Assembly: GCA_035556655.1 (NCBI GenBank)
Contig: DATMFW010000096.1
Coordinates: 1 to 23,020 of the forward strand
Direction of reading: 5' to 3'
Length of the DNA: 23,020 nt
Source: JBDSKH01 sp035556655
GTDB lineage: Bacteria; Actinomycetota; Actinomycetes; Actinomycetales; Microbacteriaceae
The notes beneath the pieces were generated by a model. It was not told the origin of the DNA and did no database searches. It saw only the letters and a list, made by a program, of their open reading frames with translations. How positions within the stretch are numbered: position 1 is the first letter of the stretch; the number at the start of each line of letters is the position of its first letter. Below, piece after piece: positions 14,993 to 22,255 of the stretch. The translations under genes and the position numbers were made by a program.

Positions 14993-16049
14993 GGTGGGGG
15001 AGGAGGATGCGCTCGGCGCGCCTGGAGGAGCGCGCGACGATCTCGTCGCCGACAGTGCCCGCCCAGGTCGCCCATTCCTCGGCGGTCGGTTCCCCGTCAT
15101 CCCCCGGGCCGAACAGCGTGGCCACGTCACCGATGTGCGCCGAGCCCTCGCCGAGATCCACTTCCAGTGTGTCGATGCCGATCTCGACCACCTCGCGACG
15201 GACGCCCTCCAGCAGAACCCAGCCGCCGGATCCGGACGCGCCGAGCACCGAGGGCGGCACCCCGTCGGCCGAACCCGCCGCGATCGTGGCGCGCCCGTCT
15301 TCCACCGCGATCACGGGCGCCCGCACGGTCATCACGGGCCGTAGCCCGAGCCCGCGCCCGTCGATGTCGTCGAAAGGCGAGATGCCGTAGGCGGCGATGC
15401 CGAAGCGCACCTGGTCGAAGCGGGCTTCGGGCTCGCGGATGCCGGCGGAACTTGCTGCCAGGTGCAGGAACGGCCCCTCGACCCCCAGACCCGCGGCGAC
15501 GGCGACGGCGGCCCGGAACTCGGACAGCGCCGCGGCGTCGTCCTCGGTGGAGGCGTCGGCCAGATGCGACCACAGTCCCGCGATGCGCAGGCGACCCGAG
15601 AGCTCAGCCTCGCGCGCCGCCGAGACCAGCGCCGGCCAGTCCTCGGGGCTCGCGCCGTTGCGGTGCAGACCCGTGTCGATCTTGAGATGCACGGCCGCGG
15701 GCTGCGCGGCGACGGCATCGAGGATGCGGTGCAGCTCGGCCAGGGACGACACGCCCAGCTCGACATCGGCCTCGATCGCCGCGGCGAAGTCGGTGTGCGT
15801 GCCGTGCAGCCAGGCGAACAGCGGCACGGTGATCCCTGCGGCGCGCAGTTCCAGGGCGGCGGGAACCTCGAGCACCCCGAGTGCTTCAGCGCCCGCCTCG
15901 ACGGCCGCCTCGGCGAAGGGCAGCATCCCGTGCCCGTAGGCGTCGGCCTTGACCGCGATCATGCAGCGGGCCGGCGCGGCGATGCCCGCGAGCGTGCGCA
16001 CGTTCGCGCGGAACGCCTCCAGGTCGAGGATCACGGTCGGGCCGGTCAT
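14985..16049 (-). CDS. Alanine-racemase-like protein lacking catalytic Tyr
   Basis: 354 residues. The N-terminal PLP barrel is complete: Lys34 in VKADAYGHG is the Schiff-base lysine, with Tyr38, Arg130 (DTGLHRNG), His162 (WSHLADA) and Arg215 (VRFGIAAYG) at the expected cofactor-binding places. The C-terminal beta domain is damaged. The usual VPAGESVGYGGTYRT segment is missing, GYADGYPR reads GSADGVPP so that the catalytic Tyr is Ser260, and GRVSMD reads VEIGID. Alone it should not form a normal racemase site. Its start overlaps the stop of the next racemase-like gene by four bases (ATGA), so the two are translationally coupled. Its stop codon lies inside a repeat copy. Confidence is for family; racemase activity is uncertain. 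Confidence 0.85.
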   Translation of the reverse strand: MTGPTVILDLEAFRANVRTLAGIAAPARCMIAVKADAYGHGMLPFAEAAVEAGAEALGVLEVPAALELRAAGITVPLFAWLHGTHTDFAAAIEADVELGVSSLAELHRILDAVAAQPAAVHLKIDTGLHRNGASPEDWPALVSAAREAELSGRLRIAGLWSHLADASTEDDAAALSEFRAAVAVAAGLGVEGPFLHLAASSAGIREPEARFDQVRFGIAAYGISPFDDIDGRGLGLRPVMTVRAPVIAVEDGRATIAAGSADGVPPSVLGASGSGGWVLLEGVRREVVEIGIDTLEVDLGEGSAHIGDVATLFGPGDDGEPTAEEWATWAGTVGDEIVARSSRRAERILLPHPR

Positions 16050-16714
16050 CGGCCCACCCGCACGATGCGCGAACCCAGGCCCGCCGTCAACTGCAGGGGG
16101 TGCCGCTCGGTCGCGGTCGCCCAGTCGTGGGTCGAGGTGGCGCCGGTGCCGGGATCGCCGAACAGCACCGCGTCCGATCCCGGCTCGGGGGCGTCATCGC
16201 CGCAGTCGACGACGAACTGGTCCATGGCGATGCGCCCCACCAGCGGGTGCACATCGGATCCGACTCGCACCGATGCGCGATTCGAGGCGAGCCGCGGCAC
16301 GCCGTCGGCGTAGCCGAGTCCGATGAGCGCCAGGCAGCCCGGCGCCGTCGTGCGGTAGGTGTACCCGTACGAGACCGCGGCCCCGGCCGGGACGTGCTTG
16401 ATCGCGATCACCTCGCCGACCAGGGTGAGCACCGGGATGCCGCCCTCGGCCAGGCCGTAGGCCGCGGCTCCGAGGGCGTCCGCCTCGGTGACGCGGCCGA
16501 TCCGCAGATCGCGGAACCCGGCGGCGGCGGCCACCGCCGCATCCCGCTCGTCGGAGACCACGAGCGCCTCGACCCCCGCCGCGCGAGCGACCGGCGCGAT
16601 CAGGTCGAGCGAGTGCCCGTACGCGTCGGCGCGGGCATCAAGAACCGAGGCCCCCGCGACGTTCGTCGCGAAGGCCTCGAGGTCGATGCGGGCTACTCGC
16701 CGGATGCCGGGCAT
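16046..16714 (-). CDS. Truncated alanine-racemase-like protein lacking PLP lysine
   Basis: 222 residues against about 360-380 in normal Alr. The N-terminus keeps the first barrel strands (RIDLEAFATNVA), but the cofactor motif reads ARADAYGHS, with Arg28 in place of the PLP lysine (codon CGC). After about residue 83 it jumps to the barrel end (AAYGLAEGG), so roughly 130 residues are missing. The C-terminal domain is well preserved: HVPAGAAVSYGYTYRT, GLGYADGVPR with the catalytic Tyr135, and GRIAMDQ with Met164. This is the mirror image of the defects in the downstream gene. The ATG at 16714 is supported by TAGATT seven bases upstream and the lack of a Shine-Dalgarno. It looks like a maintained gene rather than decay: the frame is intact and coupled. 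Confidence 0.82.
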   Translation of the reverse strand: MPGIRRVARIDLEAFATNVAGASVLDARADAYGHSLDLIAPVARAAGVEALVVSDERDAAVAAAAGFRDLRIGRVTEADALGAAAYGLAEGGIPVLTLVGEVIAIKHVPAGAAVSYGYTYRTTAPGCLALIGLGYADGVPRLASNRASVRVGSDVHPLVGRIAMDQFVVDCGDDAPEPGSDAVLFGDPGTGATSTHDWATATERHPLQLTAGLGSRIVRVGR

Positions 16715-16721
16715 GGGGTCG

Positions 16722-16727
16722 AATCTA
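16722..16727 (-). promoter_or_regulatory. -10 box of the racemase-like operon
   Basis: TAGATT on the minus strand lies seven bases before the ATG at 16714, suggesting a leaderless mRNA. The region where a -35 box would lie is occupied by the repeat copy at 16731-16769. Confidence 0.5.
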
Positions 16728-16730
16728 GTG

Positions 16731-16769
16731 GGTCTCGATACGCCCCGCTGCGCGGGCACTCGACCACCG
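16731..16769 (+). repeat. Third copy of the REP-like palindromic unit
   Basis: It begins GGTCTCGATACGCC and ends CACTCGACCACCG, in the same orientation as the pair at 14931-14992. Its stem is changed on both sides (CCCGC-TGC-GCGGG), so pairing is conserved while sequence differs. It lies just upstream of the racemase-like operon. Confidence 0.65.
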
Positions 16770-16774
16770 TCGGC

Positions 16775-16823
16775 CGACGGGCTGCTCGTGCAGCCGTCAG
16801 TCGACGGGCTGCTCGTGCAGCCG
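16775..16823 (-). repeat. 22-bp direct duplication at the end of the DUF7455 gene
   Basis: The same 22 bases occur at 16775-16796 and 16802-16823, 27 bases (nine codons) apart. The inner copy encodes the C-terminal RLHEQPV of the small zinc-ribbon protein. The outer copy lies just past its stop codon, in the same frame. Confidence 0.85.
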
Positions 16824-17024
16824 GGCCGTCTCGTCGTGCCAGTTGAGCGCCGTCGGCTCGAGCTTCTCTTTGAACTTGGCCCCGTGGTGGGCGCAGAAGA
16901 GCAGGTCGCCGGATGCCAGCGTGACGCGGATGTAGGCCTGGGCACCGCAGCTGTCGCAGCGGTCGAAGGCGGTGAGGGCGGCGTCGAGCTCCAGCTCGTC
17001 CACGGTGTCGGTGATCTGCGACAT
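16797..17024 (-). CDS. DUF7455 small zinc-ribbon-like protein
   Basis: 75 residues. Two cysteine pairs of probable metal-binding type are visible: CDSCGAQAY (Cys23 and Cys26) and LFCAHHGAKF (Cys44 with His46 and His47). This arrangement is typical of the small actinobacterial family DUF7455, whose function is unknown. AGGGAGGA lies four bases before the ATG, a strong Shine-Dalgarno that fixes the start. The protein ends RLHEQPVD; the sequence encoding that tail is duplicated just downstream of the stop. It is divergent from parE, with 153 bases between starts. That gap holds the parE -10 box, and TTGACT on the minus strand could be its -35, but no clear matching -10 was found. Confidence 0.85.
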   Translation of the reverse strand: MSQITDTVDELELDAALTAFDRCDSCGAQAYIRVTLASGDLLFCAHHGAKFKEKLEPTALNWHDETARLHEQPVD

Positions 17025-17165
17025 GGTGTCCTCCCTCTTCTTGATGACTGCACCCAGTCAAGCATGGACGTGTGTCAGGCGCCGGTCATTCGGGGTGCAT
17101 TTCGCTCAACGCGTACGCCCATCCCCAGGCGGGGGTGTCGCGGCGCTCACGGCGTCCGCCGTCGT

Positions 17166-17171
17166 TAGGGT
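17166..17171 (+). promoter_or_regulatory. -10 box giving a leaderless parE mRNA
   Basis: TAGGGT is followed by six bases and the ATG at 17178. No Shine-Dalgarno is present between them. Confidence 0.6.
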
Positions 17172-17177
17172 TGAACG

Positions 17178-19253
17178 ATGGCCTCCGACTACTCCGCACA
17201 CCACCTGACCGTGCTCGAGGGGCTCGAGGCGGTCCGCAAGCGTCCCGGCATGTACATCGGATCGACCGATTCGCGCGGGCTGATGCACTGCCTGTGGGAG
17301 ATCATCGACAACTCCGTCGACGAGGCGCTCGCGGGCCACGGCACCGACATCGAGGTGATTCTGCACTCCGACGACAGCGTCGAGGTGCGCGACAAGGCGC
17401 GCGGCATCCCCGTCGACATCGAGCCGAAGACCGGGCTCAGCGGCGTCGAGGTGGTGTTCACCAAGCTGCACGCGGGGGGCAAGTTCGGATCGGGGTCGTA
17501 CGCGGCGTCCGGCGGCCTGCACGGGGTCGGTGCCTCGGTGGTGAACGCCCTGAGCTCCCGCCTCGACGTCGAGGTCGACCGTGATGGCAAGACCTGGGCG
17601 ATGTCGTTCCACCGCGGCGAGCCGGGCCGCTTCCTCGACGACGGCGAGCCGTCGCCGGGTTCGCCGTTCGAGCCGTTCACGACGGGCAGCGAGCTGCGCG
17701 TCGTGGGCAAGGTGGCCAAGGGCGTGACCGGCAGCCGCATCCGGTACTGGGCCGACCCGCAGATCTTCACGCGCGGTGCCACGTTCCAGGCCGACGAACT
17801 CGTCGAACGCGCGCGGCAGACTGCGTTCCTGGTGCCCGGCCTCGGCATCCGCATCGACGAGCGACGCGGTGACGAGCCGCGCGTCGAGACGTTCCGCTAT
17901 GCCGGTGGCATCAGCGAGTTCGTCGACTTCCTCGCGCCGGATGAGGGGGTCACCTCGACCTGGCGCATCCAGGGGACCGGGGCCTACACCGAGACCGTCC
18001 CGGTGCTGCAGGAGGACGGCCACATGGTGGCCACCGAACTCCACCGCGAGTGCGTGGTCGACATCGCGCTGCGCTGGGGCACCGGGTACGACACGGTGTT
18101 CCGCAGCTACGTCAACATCATCGCCACCCCCAAGGGCGGGACCCACCAGTCGGGGTTCGAGCAGGGGCTGCTGAAGTTCCTGCGCGCGGAGATCGAGAAG
18201 AACGCGCGACGCCTCAAGGCCGGAACCGACAAGCTCGAGAAGGAAGACATGCTGGCCGGCCTGACCGCCGTGCTCACGGTGCGCATCCCCGAGCCGCAGT
18301 TCGAAGGCCAGACCAAGGAGATCCTCGGCACCCCGGCGATCCGCTCGATCGTCGCCAGCGCGGTGTCGAAGGGCATGGCCGAGCGCTTCGGCAGCAGCAA
18401 GCGCGATGACAAGACCCAGAGCGCCCTCGTGCTCGACAAGATCGTCGCCGAGATGAAGAGCCGCATCTCGGCTCGCGCCCACAAAGAGACCCAGCGCCGC
18501 AAGAACGCGCTGGAATCCTCGTCGCTGCCGGCCAAGCTGGTCGACTGCCGTTCGAACGACGTCGCGGGCACCGAGCTGTTCATCGTCGAGGGCGATTCGG
18601 CGCTCGGCACCGCCAAGCTCGCCCGCGACAGCGAGTTCCAGGCGCTGCTGCCCATCCGCGGCAAGATCCTCAACGTCCAGAAGGCCTCGCTGACCGACAT
18701 GCTCGGCAACACCGAGTGCGCCTCGATCATCCAGGTGATCGGCGCCGGGTCCGGCCGCACCTTCGATCTCGCGCAGGCCCGCTACGGCAAGGTCATCATC
18801 ATGAGCGATGCCGATGTCGACGGCGCGCACATCCGCACGCTGCTGCTGACGCTGTTCTTCAAGTACATGCCCGAGCTGATCACCGACGGGCGGGTGTTCG
18901 CGGCGGTTCCGCCGCTGCACCGCGTCGTCGTCCAGAACCCGGGCTCGAAGCCGAACGACATCGTCTACACCTACTCAGAGGCCGAGCTGCACGGCGTACT
19001 CGCGGGGCTGAAGAAGAGCAACCGCAGGTACCAGGAGCCCATCCAGCGCTACAAGGGTCTCGGCGAGATGGACGCCAATCAGCTCGCCGAGACGACCATG
19101 AGCCGCGAGCACCGCACCCTGCGCCGGGTGCGCATGACCGACGCCGCCGCCGCGAACAGCGTGTTCGAGCTTCTGATGGGCAACGACGTCGCGCCCCGCA
19201 AGGACTTCATCATCGCGGGGCAGGGCCTGGACCGTGGACGGATCGACACCTAG
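17178..19253 (+). CDS. parE: DNA topoisomerase IV subunit B (GyrB/ParE family)
   Basis: 691 residues, the length of an actinobacterial ParE. This is the ATPase subunit of a type IIA topoisomerase. The GHKL ATPase domain begins with EGLEAVRKRPGMYIGS and has EIIDNSVDEA (Mg-binding Asn), GGLHGVGASVVNALS (ATP lid) and, in the transducer, PQFEGQTKEIL with the QTK lysine. The TOPRIM domain has VEGDSALGTAK (Glu471) and MSDADVDGAHI (Asp544, Asp546, Asp548), followed by QRYKGLGEMDANQL. Two positions differ from the usual motifs: DKARGIPVD (72-80) in place of D-N/D-G-R-G, and EGDSALG in place of EGDSAGG. GyrB cannot be strictly excluded, but location near rpoD and the absence of an adjacent gyrA favour ParE. 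The stop lies inside the next gene. Confidence 0.9.
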   Translation: MASDYSAHHLTVLEGLEAVRKRPGMYIGSTDSRGLMHCLWEIIDNSVDEALAGHGTDIEVILHSDDSVEVRDKARGIPVDIEPKTGLSGVEVVFTKLHAGGKFGSGSYAASGGLHGVGASVVNALSSRLDVEVDRDGKTWAMSFHRGEPGRFLDDGEPSPGSPFEPFTTGSELRVVGKVAKGVTGSRIRYWADPQIFTRGATFQADELVERARQTAFLVPGLGIRIDERRGDEPRVETFRYAGGISEFVDFLAPDEGVTSTWRIQGTGAYTETVPVLQEDGHMVATELHRECVVDIALRWGTGYDTVFRSYVNIIATPKGGTHQSGFEQGLLKFLRAEIEKNARRLKAGTDKLEKEDMLAGLTAVLTVRIPEPQFEGQTKEILGTPAIRSIVASAVSKGMAERFGSSKRDDKTQSALVLDKIVAEMKSRISARAHKETQRRKNALESSSLPAKLVDCRSNDVAGTELFIVEGDSALGTAKLARDSEFQALLPIRGKILNVQKASLTDMLGNTECASIIQVIGAGSGRTFDLAQARYGKVIIMSDADVDGAHIRTLLLTLFFKYMPELITDGRVFAAVPPLHRVVVQNPGSKPNDIVYTYSEAELHGVLAGLKKSNRRYQEPIQRYKGLGEMDANQLAETTMSREHRTLRRVRMTDAAAANSVFELLMGNDVAPRKDFIIAGQGLDRGRIDT

Positions 19254-20820
19254 AGCCTCCCGCCTGCCCGCGATCGGGGTGATCGCGGGCGCCGCGGCGC
19301 TCGTCGCGGCGCTGACCACCGCGGTGTTCCTGATCCGTGCCGGGGGAGACCCGGCCGACGCCGCCACCTGGCCGATCACCTGGGAGCTGCGCTCGAGCGA
19401 CAACGGGTCGCTGTTCCAGTTCCTGCAGGATGCGGTGGCCGGGCGCCCGCTGGACTGGCGCTTCTCGCCCCAGGTGTACGTCTTCCCCGAGCTGCCGCTG
19501 AGCGCGCTCGCGTTCGCTGTGGCGGGAGGGTCGGTCTACGGCTACTACCTCGTGGTCGCGGCATCGGCGAACGCGCTGATGTTCCTGGCGATCCTCGCCC
19601 TGGCCCGGGTGCTGTTCCCCGCGGATCGCCCGGTCCAGTCGGTGCTGCGCGCCGGCATCGCGACGCTGCCGCTGCTGGCGCTGCCCCTCATCGGCACCTC
19701 GTGGATCTTCTCCTTCCACCTCGCGCCCACCTATTACCTCGGCATGTACGCCGCGTTGATCGTCTCTCCGGTCGTCGTGCTGGCGCGGACTCGCGGGGTG
19801 CGCATCGCGCTGGCCGGTGCCCTCGCGCTGACCGCTGCCTCCAATCCGCTGGCGCTGCTCTTCGCCGCACCCGGCACGGCGATCGCGCTCGTGCTCCTGG
19901 TGATCCGCCGCGGTTCGCGGGCGGCGCTGCGACCGGTGGCGCTGGTCGGAGGGATGCTGGCCGTCACGCTAGTCCTGCGCGTGCTGATGACTCCGCTGCA
20001 GGGCACCTCGCCGTTCACCTATGTCGACGCCGGCGTGTTCGCCCGCCGGCTCGCCGCGATCGGCCCGTATTACGGCTACCAGATGCGGGATGCCGCGGCC
20101 GGCCTCCTCATCCCGCTCGGCATCGCGCTGGCGATCCTCTGCCTCGTCGTCGCGGGCCTCGCGGCCGGCGTCTGGCTGCGTGCCCGCACTCCCGATCCGC
20201 GCCTGCTCGCCGTCGTGCTGCTCGGAACCGTGCCCCTCGGCGGCCTGGCCGCGACCTACCTGATGATGATCACGCACTACTACTACTTCTGGCCCGTCCT
20301 CGTGCTGCCGTTCGTCCTCGTGCTGCTGGCGGTTCCCCGGGTGGCGCTGCCCTCCGTTCTCGCCGGGGGTGCCGCGGGACTGCTGGCCATCGCGATCGTG
20401 ACCGGGCTGACGACCAACCTGGCCACGGCCTCACGCTTCTTCGGCTATCGCGGTGATGAGATGGCGTGCATCGACGCGGCCGTACCCGGGCAGACCGGCT
20501 ACGCGACCTTCTCCGACGCGCGACGATTGTCGCTGACCTCGCGGACGGGGGTGCGGCTGATCCAGGTCGTCGCGGATGGCACTCCGAGCAACTGGCTGGC
20601 GAACACGGCCACCCCGCGCACCGTGACCGGCACGTTCTTCTACGTCAACGGCTACGGCGACGAGCGTGAGCTGGACGAGCAGGGGATGCGCGACCGGTTC
20701 GGCCCACCGGACCGCGAGGTGGGCTGTTCCGACCGGCAGCGCATCCTGATCTACGACGACCCGGAGAAGATCGCCCTCATCACCCGGTTCTATGCCGAGA
20801 CGAGAGCGCATCCGCGCTGA
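19234..20820 (+). CDS. Polytopic membrane protein of unknown function
   Basis: 528 residues from a GTG that overlaps the 3' end of parE by 20 bases. I do not recognise the family. About eleven hydrophobic helices are visible, the first at about 8-35. Between helices 1 and 2 is a ~50-residue loop rich in aromatic and polar residues (TWELRSSDNGSLFQF, LDWRFSPQVYVFPEL), then YLVVAASANALMFLAIL and others, ending near residue 400. A C-terminal domain of about 120 residues follows, probably outside the membrane, with two cysteines (Cys412, Cys498) that could form a disulfide. The general plan resembles GT-C glycosyltransferases, but I see no defining motif, so this is only a possibility. No clear Shine-Dalgarno is seen; coupling to parE translation is likely. 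It has no obvious partner downstream. Confidence 0.75.
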   Translation: MDGSTPRASRLPAIGVIAGAAALVAALTTAVFLIRAGGDPADAATWPITWELRSSDNGSLFQFLQDAVAGRPLDWRFSPQVYVFPELPLSALAFAVAGGSVYGYYLVVAASANALMFLAILALARVLFPADRPVQSVLRAGIATLPLLALPLIGTSWIFSFHLAPTYYLGMYAALIVSPVVVLARTRGVRIALAGALALTAASNPLALLFAAPGTAIALVLLVIRRGSRAALRPVALVGGMLAVTLVLRVLMTPLQGTSPFTYVDAGVFARRLAAIGPYYGYQMRDAAAGLLIPLGIALAILCLVVAGLAAGVWLRARTPDPRLLAVVLLGTVPLGGLAATYLMMITHYYYFWPVLVLPFVLVLLAVPRVALPSVLAGGAAGLLAIAIVTGLTTNLATASRFFGYRGDEMACIDAAVPGQTGYATFSDARRLSLTSRTGVRLIQVVADGTPSNWLANTATPRTVTGTFFYVNGYGDERELDEQGMRDRFGPPDREVGCSDRQRILIYDDPEKIALITRFYAETRAHPR

Positions 20821-20874
20821 CAACGCCTCGATCATTGACATCGGCGACGTTTGACGGTTCACTCGTCAGAGGGA

Positions 20875-20887
20875 AGTAAAGTTTACT
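20875..20887 (+). promoter_or_regulatory. Palindromic operator of the sugar ABC operon
   Basis: AGTAAA-G-TTTACT is a perfect 13-bp inverted repeat in an AT-rich patch of an otherwise GC-rich region. This form is typical of ROK-family sugar repressor sites in actinobacteria; that assignment is by resemblance. A TAAAGT -10-like box (20877-20882) lies inside it, so a bound repressor would block RNA polymerase. TTGACA (20835) and TTGACG (20851) lie upstream, but neither has ideal spacing to this -10. Confidence 0.6.
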
Positions 20888-20898
20888 GACATCGCCCT

Positions 20899-20914
20899 CC
20901 GGCAGTGCTGCCGG
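20899..20914 (+). other. Hairpin in the leader of the ABC operon
   Basis: CCGGCAG-TG-CTGCCGG is a perfect 7-bp inverted repeat between the operator and the start codon at 20942. It could be an mRNA-stabilising 5' stem or a second protein-binding palindrome. No T-run follows. Confidence 0.4.
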
Positions 20915-20941
20915 CGGGCCAGAGGATCGAGGTCTACCCCC

Positions 20942-22228
20942 ATGGCACCATCCACAGCACCCCGTCGTCTTGCCGTCGCGGCCGCCGGAGTCTCCTCCGC
21001 AGCGCTCGTGCTCGCCGCCCTCACCGGCTGCGCGCCCGGCTCGGACGCCGACGTCACCATCCGCATCGCGATGGGCGCGTCGGGCGACATCGTCGACAGC
21101 AAGTTCGAGGTCCTCAAGGACCAGTACGAGGATCTCTACCCCGACCGCGAGGTCGAGATCATCGTGCAGGAGGACGACATCTACCAGACCACCGGGCTGG
21201 CGACGCTGCTCACCAGCCGCGAGGCCCCCGACGCGTACTTCGAGTGGTCCGGGCCGCGCATGCGCAACCACGTCGCCGACGGCGACGGAGCCGACCTGAC
21301 CGAGTACCTGCAGGGTGACGGATTCGCCGGCCGGTTCGACGAGGGCGCCTTCACCGGCATGGACGTCGACGGCAGCGGCATCTACATGGTCCCGTGGACC
21401 GGGGATGTCACCGACGTCGTCTGGTACAACAAGGGGATCTTCGACTCGCTCGGCCTGTCGGTCCCCACCACCTGGGACGAGTTCATGGACGTCTGCGCCG
21501 CCATCAAGGCCTCCGGCGTCACCCCCATCGTCGAGGGCAACAAGGACCAGTGGCCGGTCGGCAACTGGGCCTCGCAGATCGCGTCGCGCGTGGTCGGCGA
21601 GGATGTCTACGCCCAGACCATGAACGGCGAGGCTCCGATGAACTCGCCCGAGATGGCGGACGCGCTCGGCTACATCGCCGAGATCGCCGAGAAGGGCTAC
21701 ATCAACAACAGCGTCAACGCGCTGGCCGACGACGAGGCCAACACCCAGTTCTTCCTGGGCAAGGCGGCGATGATCGTGATCGGCAGCTGGCTGATGTCCG
21801 ACGCCGCGACCGACGCGGACGGCCTGGAGTTCGACTACTTCAACACCCCCGCGCTCGAGGGCGCGGGCGACCAGTCCAGCGTGCTGGGCATCTCGACCGG
21901 CTTCATGGTGAACGCCAAGTCGGAGCACATCGAGGAGACGATGGACTTCCTCGCGCTGGTCGCCTCGGCGGACGGCACCAAGCTGTGGGCGGAAGCGGGT
22001 CTCGCGCCCATGACCGTCGACCCGTTCGAGGGTGTCGAGGCCGACGAGCGCACCGTCTCGCTGGCCACTCTGATGTCGACGGCCAGCACCGTCGTCGCCC
22101 CCGCCGACAGCGGCTACGACATCGAGGTCGCCGCGGCGTTCTACGACGCGGTCGCGACGGTGATCGGCGGCGGCGACGTGCAGGAGGCCCTGGACACCGC
22201 CGAGAAGCGGGTTGCAGAGCTGCGCTGA
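20942..22228 (+). CDS. Sugar ABC transporter substrate-binding lipoprotein
   Basis: 428 residues. The N-terminus is a lipoprotein signal peptide: basic start (APRRL), hydrophobic core and lipobox LTGC with Cys30, so the mature protein is lipid-anchored on the outer face of the membrane. The rest is a family-1 (maltose-binding type) solute-binding protein, with VWYNKGIFDSLGLSVPTTWDEF, GKAAMIVIGSWLM and GISTGFMVNAKS segments typical of carbohydrate-binding members. The exact sugar cannot be told. The Shine-Dalgarno is weak (GAGG about ten bases upstream). A permease of the same class follows after a stem-loop. Regulation is probably by the palindrome at 20875-20887. Confidence 0.92.
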   Translation: MAPSTAPRRLAVAAAGVSSAALVLAALTGCAPGSDADVTIRIAMGASGDIVDSKFEVLKDQYEDLYPDREVEIIVQEDDIYQTTGLATLLTSREAPDAYFEWSGPRMRNHVADGDGADLTEYLQGDGFAGRFDEGAFTGMDVDGSGIYMVPWTGDVTDVVWYNKGIFDSLGLSVPTTWDEFMDVCAAIKASGVTPIVEGNKDQWPVGNWASQIASRVVGEDVYAQTMNGEAPMNSPEMADALGYIAEIAEKGYINNSVNALADDEANTQFFLGKAAMIVIGSWLMSDAATDADGLEFDYFNTPALEGAGDQSSVLGISTGFMVNAKSEHIEETMDFLALVASADGTKLWAEAGLAPMTVDPFEGVEADERTVSLATLMSTASTVVAPADSGYDIEVAAAFYDAVATVIGGGDVQEALDTAEKRVAELR

Positions 22229-22255
22229 CCCGACACCTGACGCGCATGCACTGAC

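Noticed and set aside
14985..16714. Both racemase-like genes as simple pseudogenes.
   Set aside because: Both frames are intact, they overlap by four bases, residue losses are complementary and not random, and a promoter-like box is present. Decay is still possible but less likely.
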